A stretch of 16,764 bases of DNA from DASSFZ01 sp036514635 (GTDB lineage Bacteria; Chloroflexota; Anaerolineae; Fen-1058). The stretch spans positions 1 to 16,764 of the forward strand of contig DATBWU010000069.1 in NCBI GenBank assembly GCA_036514635.1, read 5' to 3'. The translations under genes and the position numbers were made by a program. The notes beneath the pieces are model-generated. The model did no database searches, was not told where the DNA came from, and saw only the letters and a list, made by a program, of their open reading frames with translations. Positions within the stretch are counted from its first letter, which is position 1, and each line of letters starts with the position of its first letter. Shown here in pieces: positions 1 to 7,138 of this stretch.

Positions 1-9
1 AAAAAGCGA

Positions 10-27
10 AGCCTGCTGAAGCAGGCT
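10..27. repeat. Short perfect hairpin upstream of the S8 protease
   Basis: A 7-bp perfect stem (10-16 with 21-27) closes a TGAA loop. An outer AAGCG/CGCTT pair (4-8 with 34-38) can extend it. No T-tract follows directly, so this is not a convincing terminator alone. It forms the first part of a hairpin cluster that continues to 122. Confidence 0.6.
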
Positions 28-39
28 GTTTGCCGCTTC

Positions 40-64
40 AGCCGGATTGATCCGGCTTTTCTTG
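40..64 (+). terminator. Probable rho-independent terminator of an upstream gene
   Basis: AGCCGGA (40-46) pairs with TCCGGCT (51-57) around a TTGA loop and is followed by a T-rich run (57-63). This is the classical intrinsic terminator layout for + strand transcription arriving from outside the window. The gene it would serve is not visible. Confidence 0.55.
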
Positions 65-68
65 ATTA

Positions 69-122
69 GCCCGACGATTTTGCGAAGCACCCCGTAGCGC
101 AGCGGAGTGGGCATCGTCGGGC
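69..122. repeat. Nested inverted repeat (REP-like)
   Basis: GCCCGACGAT (69-78) and ATCGTCGGGC (113-122) are perfect 10-bp inverted arms. Between them an imperfect inner stem pairs CACCCCG (88-94) with CGGAGTG (103-109). The nested two-stem design and lack of coding potential suggest a repeated intergenic element, but only one copy is in the window. The perfect palindrome GGCAATTGCC lies just downstream at 134-143. Confidence 0.5.
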
Positions 123-187
123 GATAGGCGTGAGGCAATTGCCGAACGCTCTCAACAGATCTATCGCGGCTCAGGCCCGCCACTGGA

Positions 188-3100
188 ATGACAGATATGC
201 CCGCTTTGTCCCGCCCTGCTCTTCGACTTGCATTCACGGCGCTCCTCTCAGCGGCAGCCTTGATACTGGCTCTGCCACTCGCCGAGGCCAGCTCGCCGGT
301 TCACGCCACCGTACTCCGGCCGCCCGCGCCATCATTCTTCAACGTCCAACCTCCAACGTCCAACCTCCAGCCGCCCACTTCCACCCTGACCGCCAGCGTC
401 ACCGCGCTCGGCGATCCGGTTACGGCAGGCAAGATCGATCCGGCGCTGCGCAAGCGTCTGCTGAACACCGGCCCGGACGAGCGAATACCCATTGTCGTCG
501 AAATGCGCGAGCAACCCAGCCTCGACGTGGCGATGGCACAGACCAGCAGCGCCGCTCGTGCCGAGGCCGTTGTGAGCGCATTGCAGGCCACGGCGGCGCG
601 ATCGCAGATAGGCGTGCGCGCTTTCCTGGCCGCGAAAACGCTTGCCGGTCGCGCGAGCGACGTGCGCTCGTTCTGGGTCTTCAATGGCTTCGCCGCGCAT
701 CTGGCCGCCGGGGACATCGCCGCGCTCGCCGCACGTGACGACGTGGCCCTGATCCGCGAAGACCACTACCGCCGCTGGATCAACCAACCATCCAACCATC
801 CAACTATCCAACCATCCATCCATCCATCCATCCAACCATCCAACTATCAAACTGTCTCGCCAGCCAACTCGTCTGTGGAATGGGGCATCGCCAGAATCCG
901 CGCCGACGAAGTGTGGGCTGCGCTCAACGTCACCGGCACAGGCGTCGTCGTCGCCAACCTGGACACCGGCGTCGATTGGCAGCATCCCGCGCTGCAAGTC
1001 GCGTATCGCGGCTACAACAAGGGACTGATCAATCATGTGGGCAACTGGTTCGATGCGACGGATGCCGGCGCGACGTATCCAATCGATCCGCACGGGCACG
1101 GCACGCACACGATAGGCACGATCGTCGGGGCCGATGGCATCGGCGTCGCCCCCGGCGCGCGGTGGATTGCGATCCGCGTCCTCAACGCCGACGGCTATGG
1201 CTTCGATTCGTGGATTCACGCCGGCTTTCAGTGGGCGCTCGCCCCCAACGGCGATCCGTCGCTCGCGCCGAATGTGCTGAACAACTCGTGGGGCAGCCCG
1301 TTCTCCGGCGACACGACCTTTCAAAACGATCTGCGCGCACTGCGCGCGGTGGGTATCTTGGCCGTGTTTAGCAGTGGCAACGACGGCCCCGACCCAGGTA
1401 CAGTCGGTGCGCCCGCCTCGCTACCGGAGGCGCTCGCTGTCGGCGCGATCGATGACGAAGACGCGGTTGCCTCGTTCTCCAGCCGTGGGCCATCGCCCTG
1501 GGGCGAAGTGCGGCCGCACATCGTCGCACCCGGCGTCAGCGTGCGCTCGTCGATTCCGGGAGGCAGGTACACCACCGCTAGCGGCACGTCGATGGCCGCG
1601 CCGCACGTCGCAGGCACGATCGCGTTGATGCTGTCGGCCAACCCCTCGCTGATGATCACCGACACGGTCTTCGTGCTCACCCGCACGGCCGTCCCGCTCA
1701 GCACGACGATCCCCAACAACGACTCCGGCTATGGCCGCATCGATGCGTACGCGGCGGTTCAATCGGTGGCGAACCTCGGAACGCTCAGCGGAACCGTCAC
1801 GCGAGCCGACACGGCGGCGCCGATCGCGGGCGCGACCGTCTCGGCGGTTTCGGACATTGGCACGTTTGGTGCGGCGACCACCGACGCGACTGGGCATTAC
1901 GTGCGCAGCCTCGCCGCGTCGGTGTATACCGCGACCGTCTCGGCGTTTGGCTACGTGACCCAGACGCGGATGGGCGTGTTCATCATCACCGGCACGACTA
2001 CATCGCTCGACAGTGCACTCGTGCCGTTACCTACCGGCAGCGTGCGCGGATCGCTGACCGATGCCGGATCGGGCCAGCCCATCAGCGGGACGATCGTCGT
2101 GGTGAACACGCCGGTCACCGGTTCGGCATCGAACACGTACGCTATTGCCTTGCCCGGTGGCATGTTCGAGCTGCGCGCGATCGCGCCGGGGCATCGCGCG
2201 CTCACGGCGTCGGTGACGATCACGCCCGGCCAGATCGTCACGCGCAACTTCGCACTGCCGGTTGCGCCGTCGATCCTATTGGTGGATTCTGGGCCGTGGT
2301 ACAGCGGCAGCCAGATCGATTACTATCGCGCCACGCTCGACCGGTTGGGCTATCTCTACTCGGAGCGCCGTGTGCGGAACACGCTGACCGACGCGCCGGT
2401 TTCGGCCACGCTCGCGCCGTATGACATCGTCATCTGGTCTGCGCCGCTGGATTCGCCCGGCCTCATCGGCGCAGGCGATCCGATCAGCCGGTATCTCTCG
2501 TCGGGCGGATCGCTTTTCCTCAGCGGCCAGGACGTAGGTTACTGGGACGGCGGCTTCGGCTCCGGCGACTCGGCCTATTACTTTGACCGGTTGAAGGCGC
2601 GGGTGCTTCAAGACGACTCCCTCTCTCGCGCGCTGACCGGGACGGGCGTTTTCACGGGCGTGAATCTGTCGATCCAGGGAGTGGGTGGCGCGAACAACCA
2701 GACGTTCCCCGACGCGATCGGCTCCACCGATCGCGATGCCACCGCCGATGCGTTCACCTATCACAACGGCTTCGTCGGAGGTCAGATCACCGGGCTGTGC
2801 CTGCCGTATCGAGCGGTGAACCTCGGCTTCGGGTTTGAGGGTATCACCGACGCGGCAACGCGCGACGAGGTGATGTCGCGCACGCTGGCCTACTTTGGCT
2901 CGCCGCGCAACACGGCCGGTATGACACTCGTGTCCAACGACGATTTGCTCATCGCGCCGGCAGGGAACATCGTGACCGGGCCGCTCCGCCTGCGCAACAT
3001 CGCCGAACTCGGCGGCAGCGATACCTTCGTGTTGAGCGCGCAATCGTCCGGCTGGTCAGTCTCGCTCTCCGATGCATCGGTCGCGTTAGATTCGTGCCGC

Positions 3101-4576
3101 GATCGGATGATCACGGCAACTATCTCGATCCCACCCGGCACGCCGACCGATGTCTCGCAGTCGATCACAATCACGGCGCGATCGACCATCTCGCCGGCGC
3201 TCGTCGTGAGCGACACCTTCGTCGTCAAATCACCTGCCCTCGCGCTGCTCGTCGACGACGATCGCTGGTACGAAGTGGAAAGCGCCTACCAGACGGCGCT
3301 GATCTCCGACGGCTTATCGTTCGATCGCTGGAACGTGCCCAAGAGCTGGGCCGGGCTGGAACCAAGCGCGCCGTCATCCGATCGGTTGTCCTGGTATCGC
3401 TTCGTCGTGTGGTTCACCGGCTACGATTGGTATCAGCCGTTGACAGCGGATAATCAGGTCACACTGACGCAGTACCTGGACGCAGGTGGGCGCGTGTTGA
3501 TCTCGTCGCAGTCGCACCTGGGTTGGAGCGGGTTGAACGAATTCAATCAGGCGCGGTTAGGCATTCTCGACGCGGGCTATGTCACAACCACGCTGGCGCG
3601 CGGCCCGCGCGGCAGCCCGTTCGACGGCATCGACACGCAAGTGCTCTCCTACACGTTCCCCAATTACTCCGAGTCGCCCGCACCTTATCCGACGGCGACG
3701 CTGGCACTCGTCGGATCGCACGGGCGACCCATCGCGCTGGCGCACGCGGAAGGCGCGGGCAAAGCGTTGTTCATGTCCTTCCCGTTTGAGTCGATCCCGG
3801 AAGTGAGCCGCGCTGCCGTCATGGAGCGGGCCATCGGCTATCTCTCGTGGCTGGGCGGCTCGACGGTCGCTGTGGACAAGGATGTTGTCGCGCCCGGCTC
3901 GCTCGTGAGTGTCACGGTCGCCCTTCGCAACGATGGGCCGGCCGGGCTGTCGTCGGCGGCGTTCGCGGCTGCGCTGCCGCCGGGCGTGTCCTGGCAGAGC
4001 GGTAACAGTACGTGGAGCGGATCGCTTGCGCCGGGGCAGGTGATCACGACGGTCTTCACCGTCTCGCTTGGCGGGTTGCCGCCGGGCAGCCTCGCGGCGA
4101 TCCCGATCACGTTCACCGACGGCGATCACGGCATCACCTTCCACAAAGAAGCCCGGATCGGCATCGCCCGGTCCGATCTATCTGCCAGCACGATCGGTTT
4201 CACGCCCGGCGTGGCGCACTCCGCCCAAGTCGTGACGTGGACTATCGTCGCACGCAACACCGGCCCGGCTGCGGCGACTTCCGCCGTCGTCACCGGTCTG
4301 TTGCCGATCGATGCGACCGTGATCAGCGGCACGCTGACGGCCAGTGCGGGCGCGGCTTCGGCGCTGAGCGACACGGTGCAGTGGAGTGGGTCGATTCCGG
4401 CCGGTGGCGTGATCACGATCACGTATCGCATGACCACGCCGCTGACACTGATCGACAGATTGCGCTTTGGCAGCGCGCTCTTCGACGATGGCGCGGTGCT
4501 AAGCCAGGCCGGCGCGTGGCTGCCGACGCAGCCGTATCGCACCCGCCTTCTGCTCATCTATAAGTCGAGCCGCTGA
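188..4576 (+). CDS. Secreted multidomain subtilisin-like (S8) serine protease
   Basis: A 1462-residue exported endopeptidase. Order: signal peptide (1 to about 35, AEA cleavage site), Q/P/T/S linker (about 50-68), I9-like inhibitory propeptide (about 86-196), N/Q/P/S/H linker (199-222), S8 catalytic domain (about 228-530), two carboxypeptidase-regulatory-like beta domains (about 530-615, 616-692), two ThuA/glutaminase-like alpha/beta domains beginning ILLVD and ALLVDDD (about 693-900, 1017-1215), and two DUF11-like domains (about 1229-1340, 1342-1440). The catalytic set is complete: D259 (LDTGVD), H304 (HGTH), S468 (GTSMAAPH) and oxyanion N398 (SSGND). The protein ends in LLLIYKSSR, resembling the YLPLIYK-type tail I associate with Chloroflexota exported proteins. 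ATG 188 has no clear ribosome site; ATG 197, with GGA nine bases upstream, is an alternative that keeps the signal peptide. Both linkers are encoded by phased short-word arrays. Function as a secreted protease is secure; the substrate is unknown. Confidence 0.93.
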   Translation: MTDMPALSRPALRLAFTALLSAAALILALPLAEASSPVHATVLRPPAPSFFNVQPPTSNLQPPTSTLTASVTALGDPVTAGKIDPALRKRLLNTGPDERIPIVVEMREQPSLDVAMAQTSSAARAEAVVSALQATAARSQIGVRAFLAAKTLAGRASDVRSFWVFNGFAAHLAAGDIAALAARDDVALIREDHYRRWINQPSNHPTIQPSIHPSIQPSNYQTVSPANSSVEWGIARIRADEVWAALNVTGTGVVVANLDTGVDWQHPALQVAYRGYNKGLINHVGNWFDATDAGATYPIDPHGHGTHTIGTIVGADGIGVAPGARWIAIRVLNADGYGFDSWIHAGFQWALAPNGDPSLAPNVLNNSWGSPFSGDTTFQNDLRALRAVGILAVFSSGNDGPDPGTVGAPASLPEALAVGAIDDEDAVASFSSRGPSPWGEVRPHIVAPGVSVRSSIPGGRYTTASGTSMAAPHVAGTIALMLSANPSLMITDTVFVLTRTAVPLSTTIPNNDSGYGRIDAYAAVQSVANLGTLSGTVTRADTAAPIAGATVSAVSDIGTFGAATTDATGHYVRSLAASVYTATVSAFGYVTQTRMGVFIITGTTTSLDSALVPLPTGSVRGSLTDAGSGQPISGTIVVVNTPVTGSASNTYAIALPGGMFELRAIAPGHRALTASVTITPGQIVTRNFALPVAPSILLVDSGPWYSGSQIDYYRATLDRLGYLYSERRVRNTLTDAPVSATLAPYDIVIWSAPLDSPGLIGAGDPISRYLSSGGSLFLSGQDVGYWDGGFGSGDSAYYFDRLKARVLQDDSLSRALTGTGVFTGVNLSIQGVGGANNQTFPDAIGSTDRDATADAFTYHNGFVGGQITGLCLPYRAVNLGFGFEGITDAATRDEVMSRTLAYFGSPRNTAGMTLVSNDDLLIAPAGNIVTGPLRLRNIAELGGSDTFVLSAQSSGWSVSLSDASVALDSCRDRMITATISIPPGTPTDVSQSITITARSTISPALVVSDTFVVKSPALALLVDDDRWYEVESAYQTALISDGLSFDRWNVPKSWAGLEPSAPSSDRLSWYRFVVWFTGYDWYQPLTADNQVTLTQYLDAGGRVLISSQSHLGWSGLNEFNQARLGILDAGYVTTTLARGPRGSPFDGIDTQVLSYTFPNYSESPAPYPTATLALVGSHGRPIALAHAEGAGKALFMSFPFESIPEVSRAAVMERAIGYLSWLGGSTVAVDKDVVAPGSLVSVTVALRNDGPAGLSSAAFAAALPPGVSWQSGNSTWSGSLAPGQVITTVFTVSLGGLPPGSLAAIPITFTDGDHGITFHKEARIGIARSDLSASTIGFTPGVAHSAQVVTWTIVARNTGPAAATSAVVTGLLPIDATVISGTLTASAGAASALSDTVQWSGSIPAGGVITITYRMTTPLTLIDRLRFGSALFDDGAVLSQAGAWLPTQPYRTRLLLIYKSSR
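333..388 (+). repeat. Period-7 word array inside the S8 protease gene
   Basis: Consecutive 7-base units starting at 333 follow the pattern CAACSTC, with four near-perfect units at 340-367 and decaying units to 388. The 14-mer at 340-353 is exactly duplicated at 354-367. It encodes the Q/P/T/S-rich linker between signal peptide and propeptide. Period 7 is not a multiple of three, so successive units are read in different frames, yet the reading frame stays open. Confidence 0.75.
782..853 (+). repeat. Period-4 ANCY array inside the S8 protease gene
   Basis: Eighteen consecutive tetramers fit ANCY (mostly aacc, atcc, aact), apart from one atca near the end. They encode residues 199-222, an N/Q/P/S/I/H linker lying exactly between propeptide and catalytic domain. 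The same tetramer pattern appears in non-coding DNA at 6339-6426, so this was probably an intergenic-type repeat captured in frame. Confidence 0.8.
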
Positions 4577-4623
4577 ATCGGCATCGTTGAAGTTCACGAG
4601 GCGAGTGTCTCCAGCAACTGCGG

Positions 4624-4629
4624 TATAAT
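4624..4629 (+). promoter_or_regulatory. Candidate -10 box (TATAAT)
   Basis: A perfect TATAAT sits 48 bases after the S8 stop. No good -35 lies at 16-18 bases; TTGAAG at 4587 is too far upstream. The context GGTATAATCT resembles the box at 9196, which is followed by the same CT. Confidence 0.4.
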
Positions 4630-4903
4630 CTCGGCGGTAAATTCGTTCGCTCTTCCTGAATTTCAGTGGGGTGAGCAACCGATGCATCGGATGGGCAACG
4701 GACACATGCGGTGCAGTGCTCCCGTAAACGAATCCACGCTGGATGTGCCCGTGCACGGTTCGCATTCGTTTATACGTTGCGGATTCGTTGCATCGACCTC
4801 TTTGAAACACCTACTGAGCCTCCGTTGCTTTGGTCCGACCTGCCCAACGTTTGCCTGGGTCAGCGGGTCATCTGCCTGAAATCCATAAAGAGCGTATTCA
4901 TCT

Positions 4904-4937
4904 CTCGTAGGGGCGAGCTCTGACTCGCCCCTACGAG
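4904..4937. repeat. Perfect 14-bp hairpin before the S41 gene
   Basis: CTCGTAGGGGCGAG (4904-4917) is perfectly inverted at 4924-4937 around a 6-base loop. It ends 15 bases before the S41 start codon. No T-tract follows, so a terminator is unlikely. It resembles the widespread GTAGGGGCGA-type intergenic hairpins of cyanobacteria and Chloroflexota (from memory). On the mRNA it would be a strong structure in the leader. Confidence 0.7.
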
Positions 4938-4952
4938 TCTGATGTGTTGCAC

Positions 4953-6344
4953 ATGAAGCCCATTCGTTTCGTACTGGCCTGTGTGATCCTGATCTCCGCG
5001 TGCGCGCCGCGCGTGCCGCTCCCGACGCCGACGCGCGCGCCTGCCGCCACGCCGACGACCCCGGCGCTCCCGACGGCGACGGAAATCGTCGAGGTCTCGC
5101 CCGCACCGCCTCTCGTCGTCACGGCCACGCTGCTTCCACAGCCGGTACAGTCTGGCACGATCACCCCGGAATCGACCGCACGCCATCTCCGCATTTTTGA
5201 GCAGTTGTGGAATACCGTCGATACGCAGTACGTGTATCCCGATTTTCACGGCGTCGATTGGGAAGCTGCCTACAGCGAGTTCGAGTCCCGCATTGAGAGT
5301 GGGCTGAGCGACGAGATATTCTGGCAGGCAATGCGCGAGATGGTCGACCGGCTCGCCGACGATCACTCCGCATTCCTCACGCCCTCCGAAGCGCGTGAGG
5401 AAGATGATCAACTGAGTGGCACGCTGGCCTACGTAGGCATCGGTGTGTACGCGGCGGCTCAAGACGACAAGGAGCAGGCCGTAATTTTCCATGTCTTCCC
5501 CGGCAGTCCCGCCGCGGAGGCCGGCCTGCGCGTGCACGATGCCATTTTGCGCATCGACGGCCAACGGGTCGTCGACGCCGACGGCACGGAGCACCTCGAT
5601 TGGCTGCGCGGGCCGACCGGCACGTCGACCGTGCTGACAGTGCGCTCGCCCGGCGCCGCGCCGCGCGAAGTGACTGTCACACGCCGCCGCATCAGCGGCA
5701 CGTTACACAGCACGGGTCGTGTTCTGCCCGTCGAAGCGGCCAATCAGAGCATTGGCTATATCATGATCCCCACTCTGTGGGACACCGCGATTGAAGACAG
5801 CACACGGCAGGTGCTGAGGGATCTGACCAGCGGTGGGCAACTCGACGGGTTGATCGTCGATATGCGCATCAACGCTGGCGGCAGCAGCAACAACCTGCTG
5901 GCGCTGCTGGGCTTCTTCACGGCCGGCCAGCACGGCGAGTTCGCCGGCCGCGACCAGACGCGACCGCTGGAAGTGGTGGCCGACCCGATCGGCAATTCGC
6001 AGAACGTGCCGCTGGTGATCCTGATCAGCCCAGACACGCAGAGTTACGCCGAAGTGCTCAGCGGCGTGCTGCGCGAGGCGGGACGCGCCCAACTCGTCGG
6101 CCAGACGACCGCAGGCAACATCGAGACGATATACGGTTACGACTTTGAAGACGGGTCGCGGGCGTGGATCGCACGCGAGACCTTCATCCCACCCAGCGGC
6201 GACGATTGGGAAACCACCGGACTTATACCCGACGTGACGGTTGCAGCAGACTGGGACGAGTTCGCCGACCAGGACGATCCGTACATTGCCGCTGCGCTCG
6301 ATCTACTCACGCAGCCGGTCGGCACGGCGTTGCCACCCAACTAA
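4953..6344 (+). CDS. S41-family (C-terminal-processing-like) PDZ lipoprotein protease
   Basis: A 463-residue predicted lipoprotein protease. ATG 4953 is preferred over the in-frame GTG 4944 because it opens directly into a lipoprotein signal (MKPIRF..., lipobox ISAC) followed by a P/T/A-rich tether. Next come the S41 N-terminal helical part (LWNTVDTQYVYPDF; ADDHSAFLTPSEA), a PDZ domain (about 145-240; GSPAAEAGLRVHDAILRIDG) and the S41 catalytic domain. The likely nucleophile is S364 in QSYAEVLSG. Where CtpA-type enzymes carry the general-base lysine (TFGKG), this protein reads QTTAGN (384-389) with no lysine, a variant also seen in other S41 branches. It should act at the outer face of the cytoplasmic membrane on unfolded or C-terminal substrates. 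No clear ribosome site is visible. The stop codon lies inside the following tetramer array. The family call is firm; activity is less certain. Confidence 0.88.
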   Translation: MKPIRFVLACVILISACAPRVPLPTPTRAPAATPTTPALPTATEIVEVSPAPPLVVTATLLPQPVQSGTITPESTARHLRIFEQLWNTVDTQYVYPDFHGVDWEAAYSEFESRIESGLSDEIFWQAMREMVDRLADDHSAFLTPSEAREEDDQLSGTLAYVGIGVYAAAQDDKEQAVIFHVFPGSPAAEAGLRVHDAILRIDGQRVVDADGTEHLDWLRGPTGTSTVLTVRSPGAAPREVTVTRRRISGTLHSTGRVLPVEAANQSIGYIMIPTLWDTAIEDSTRQVLRDLTSGGQLDGLIVDMRINAGGSSNNLLALLGFFTAGQHGEFAGRDQTRPLEVVADPIGNSQNVPLVILISPDTQSYAEVLSGVLREAGRAQLVGQTTAGNIETIYGYDFEDGSRAWIARETFIPPSGDDWETTGLIPDVTVAADWDEFADQDDPYIAAALDLLTQPVGTALPPN

Positions 6345-6426
6345 CCACCTAACCAGCTAACCAACCAGCCAACTAACCAACCAGCCAACTAACCAACCAG
6401 CCATCTAACTATCCAACCACCCTTCC
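6339..6426 (+). repeat. Period-4 ANCY array after the S41 gene
   Basis: Twenty-one consecutive tetramers fit ANCY (aacc, aact, agcc, agct, atct, atcc, acct, accc), then a final ttcc. A 16-base super-unit AACCAACCAGCCAACT occurs at 6359 and 6375, and with one change at 6391. The array starts within the last sense codon of the S41 gene and supplies its TAA stop. It has no complementary arm nearby. The same alphabet and period occur inside the S8 gene at 782-853. Confidence 0.8.
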
Positions 6427-6456
6427 AACATTTCACTCGCTGCGAAAGGACCCCTC

Positions 6457-7062
6457 ATGATCCGTGCTCTCTTCACCGACTTCGGCGGCGTGCTCGTGCG
6501 CTCTCGCACCGATGCGCCGCGCCGCGCGTTGGAAGTGCGCCTGGGCCTACCTCCGAACACGATTGAAGAACGTGTCTTCGGCGGCGACCTGTCGGTGCGC
6601 GCCCAACGCGGCGAAATCAGTCACGACGACTACTGGGAGCACCTGGGCCGCGACTTACCGCTGGATGGCCGTATGACCGTCGCGCAGTTCCGCGACGAGT
6701 TCTTCAGCGCCGATTTTCTGGATGAAGCACTGATGGCGCTGATTCGCAGCGTGCGGCCGTCGATCAAAACCGGCCTGATCAGCAACGCCTGGGCCAATGG
6801 GCGCTACATCTTCACCGAGGTCTTTGCCATCGCCAGTGCGTTCGACACGCTGGTCATTTCAGCCGAAGAGAAGGTGATGAAACCCGACCCGCGCATCTAC
6901 CACATCGCACTCGATCGATTGGGCGTGGCGGCCGGGGAGTCGATCTTCATCGACGATATGCTGCCCAATGTGCGGGGCGCGGAAGCCGTGGGGATGATCG
7001 GGGTGCATTTTCAGCCCGCCGATCAGGCGATACAGGAAATCAGGCGGCTTCTCGCCAGATGA
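6457..7062 (+). CDS. HAD-superfamily hydrolase (subfamily IA-like)
   Basis: A 201-residue cytoplasmic HAD phosphatase/dehalogenase-type enzyme. Motif I is DFGGVL with nucleophile D8; the usual second aspartate of DxD is G10, typical of the DFGGV branch that includes epoxide-hydrolase N-terminal domains and related IA variant 3 proteins. Motif II is S109-N110 (LISNA), motif III K142 (MKPDP) and motif IV D166-D167 (FIDDMLPNV). A helical cap lies at about 15-90. Length is normal. A good ribosome site (AAAGGA 6445-6450, six bases before ATG) fixes the start, just after the tetramer array. The stop abuts a heptamer array. With D10 absent, phosphatase activity may be weak and another C-X or P-O substrate is possible. 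Substrate unknown. Confidence 0.87.
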   Translation: MIRALFTDFGGVLVRSRTDAPRRALEVRLGLPPNTIEERVFGGDLSVRAQRGEISHDDYWEHLGRDLPLDGRMTVAQFRDEFFSADFLDEALMALIRSVRPSIKTGLISNAWANGRYIFTEVFAIASAFDTLVISAEEKVMKPDPRIYHIALDRLGVAAGESIFIDDMLPNVRGAEAVGMIGVHFQPADQAIQEIRRLLAR

Positions 7063-7063
7063 G

Positions 7064-7130
7064 GTGTGAAAGGTGAAACGTAAAACGTGAAGTGTGACGC
7101 CCTTACGTTTTACTCTTTACGTTTTACACG
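7064..7130. repeat. Period-7 array with reverse-complement period-7 arm (hairpin)
   Basis: Five heptamers of pattern RNGTRAA, with the last slightly off, run from 7064 to 7098. After a 4-base gap, four heptamers of the complementary type TTACNYK run from 7103 to 7130. The arms (7064-7088 with 7105-7129) pair over about 25 bases with several mismatches; GTAAAACGT is perfect. The array starts two bases after the HAD stop and ends nine bases before the phosphoesterase ATG. Confidence 0.78.
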
Positions 7131-7138
7131 TAAGCTCC

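Larger units (their letters stand above)
4577..4952 (+). other. Long non-coding leader region between two protease genes
   Basis: This 376-bp gap has no convincing gene. It holds a TATAAT box (4624-4629), the perfect 12-bp palindrome CCGATGCATCGG (4679-4690), several related ATTCGTT/AACGAAT words between about 4720 and 4790 that can pair with each other (for example ACGAATCC with GGATTCGT), and a perfect 14-bp hairpin (4904-4937). If the TATAAT box drives the downstream S41 gene, its 5' leader would be about 315 nt. I recognise no riboswitch or known ncRNA. Confidence 0.45.

Noticed and set aside
139..167. Promoter for the S8 gene (TTGCCG, 17 bases, TATCGC)
   Set aside because: The -10 match is poor and the -35 lies within a palindrome; not strong enough to list.
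130..738. 202-residue plus-strand open frame at the start
   Set aside because: Overlaps the S8 gene in another frame, Arg-rich, no motif; the S8 signal peptide and propeptide are clearly the coding frame.
332..1324. 330-residue open frame on the minus strand
   Set aside because: Antisense to the S8 protease catalytic region; low-complexity where it crosses the tetramer array (DGWMDGWLD...).
4682..4923. Two small overlapping plus-strand open frames in the 4577-4952 gap
   Set aside because: No ribosome site, unusual composition for the window (Cys/Phe/His rich), and they run through inverted repeats.
6339..6426. CRISPR array
   Set aside because: Units are 4 or 16 bases with no spacer structure and no cas genes nearby.
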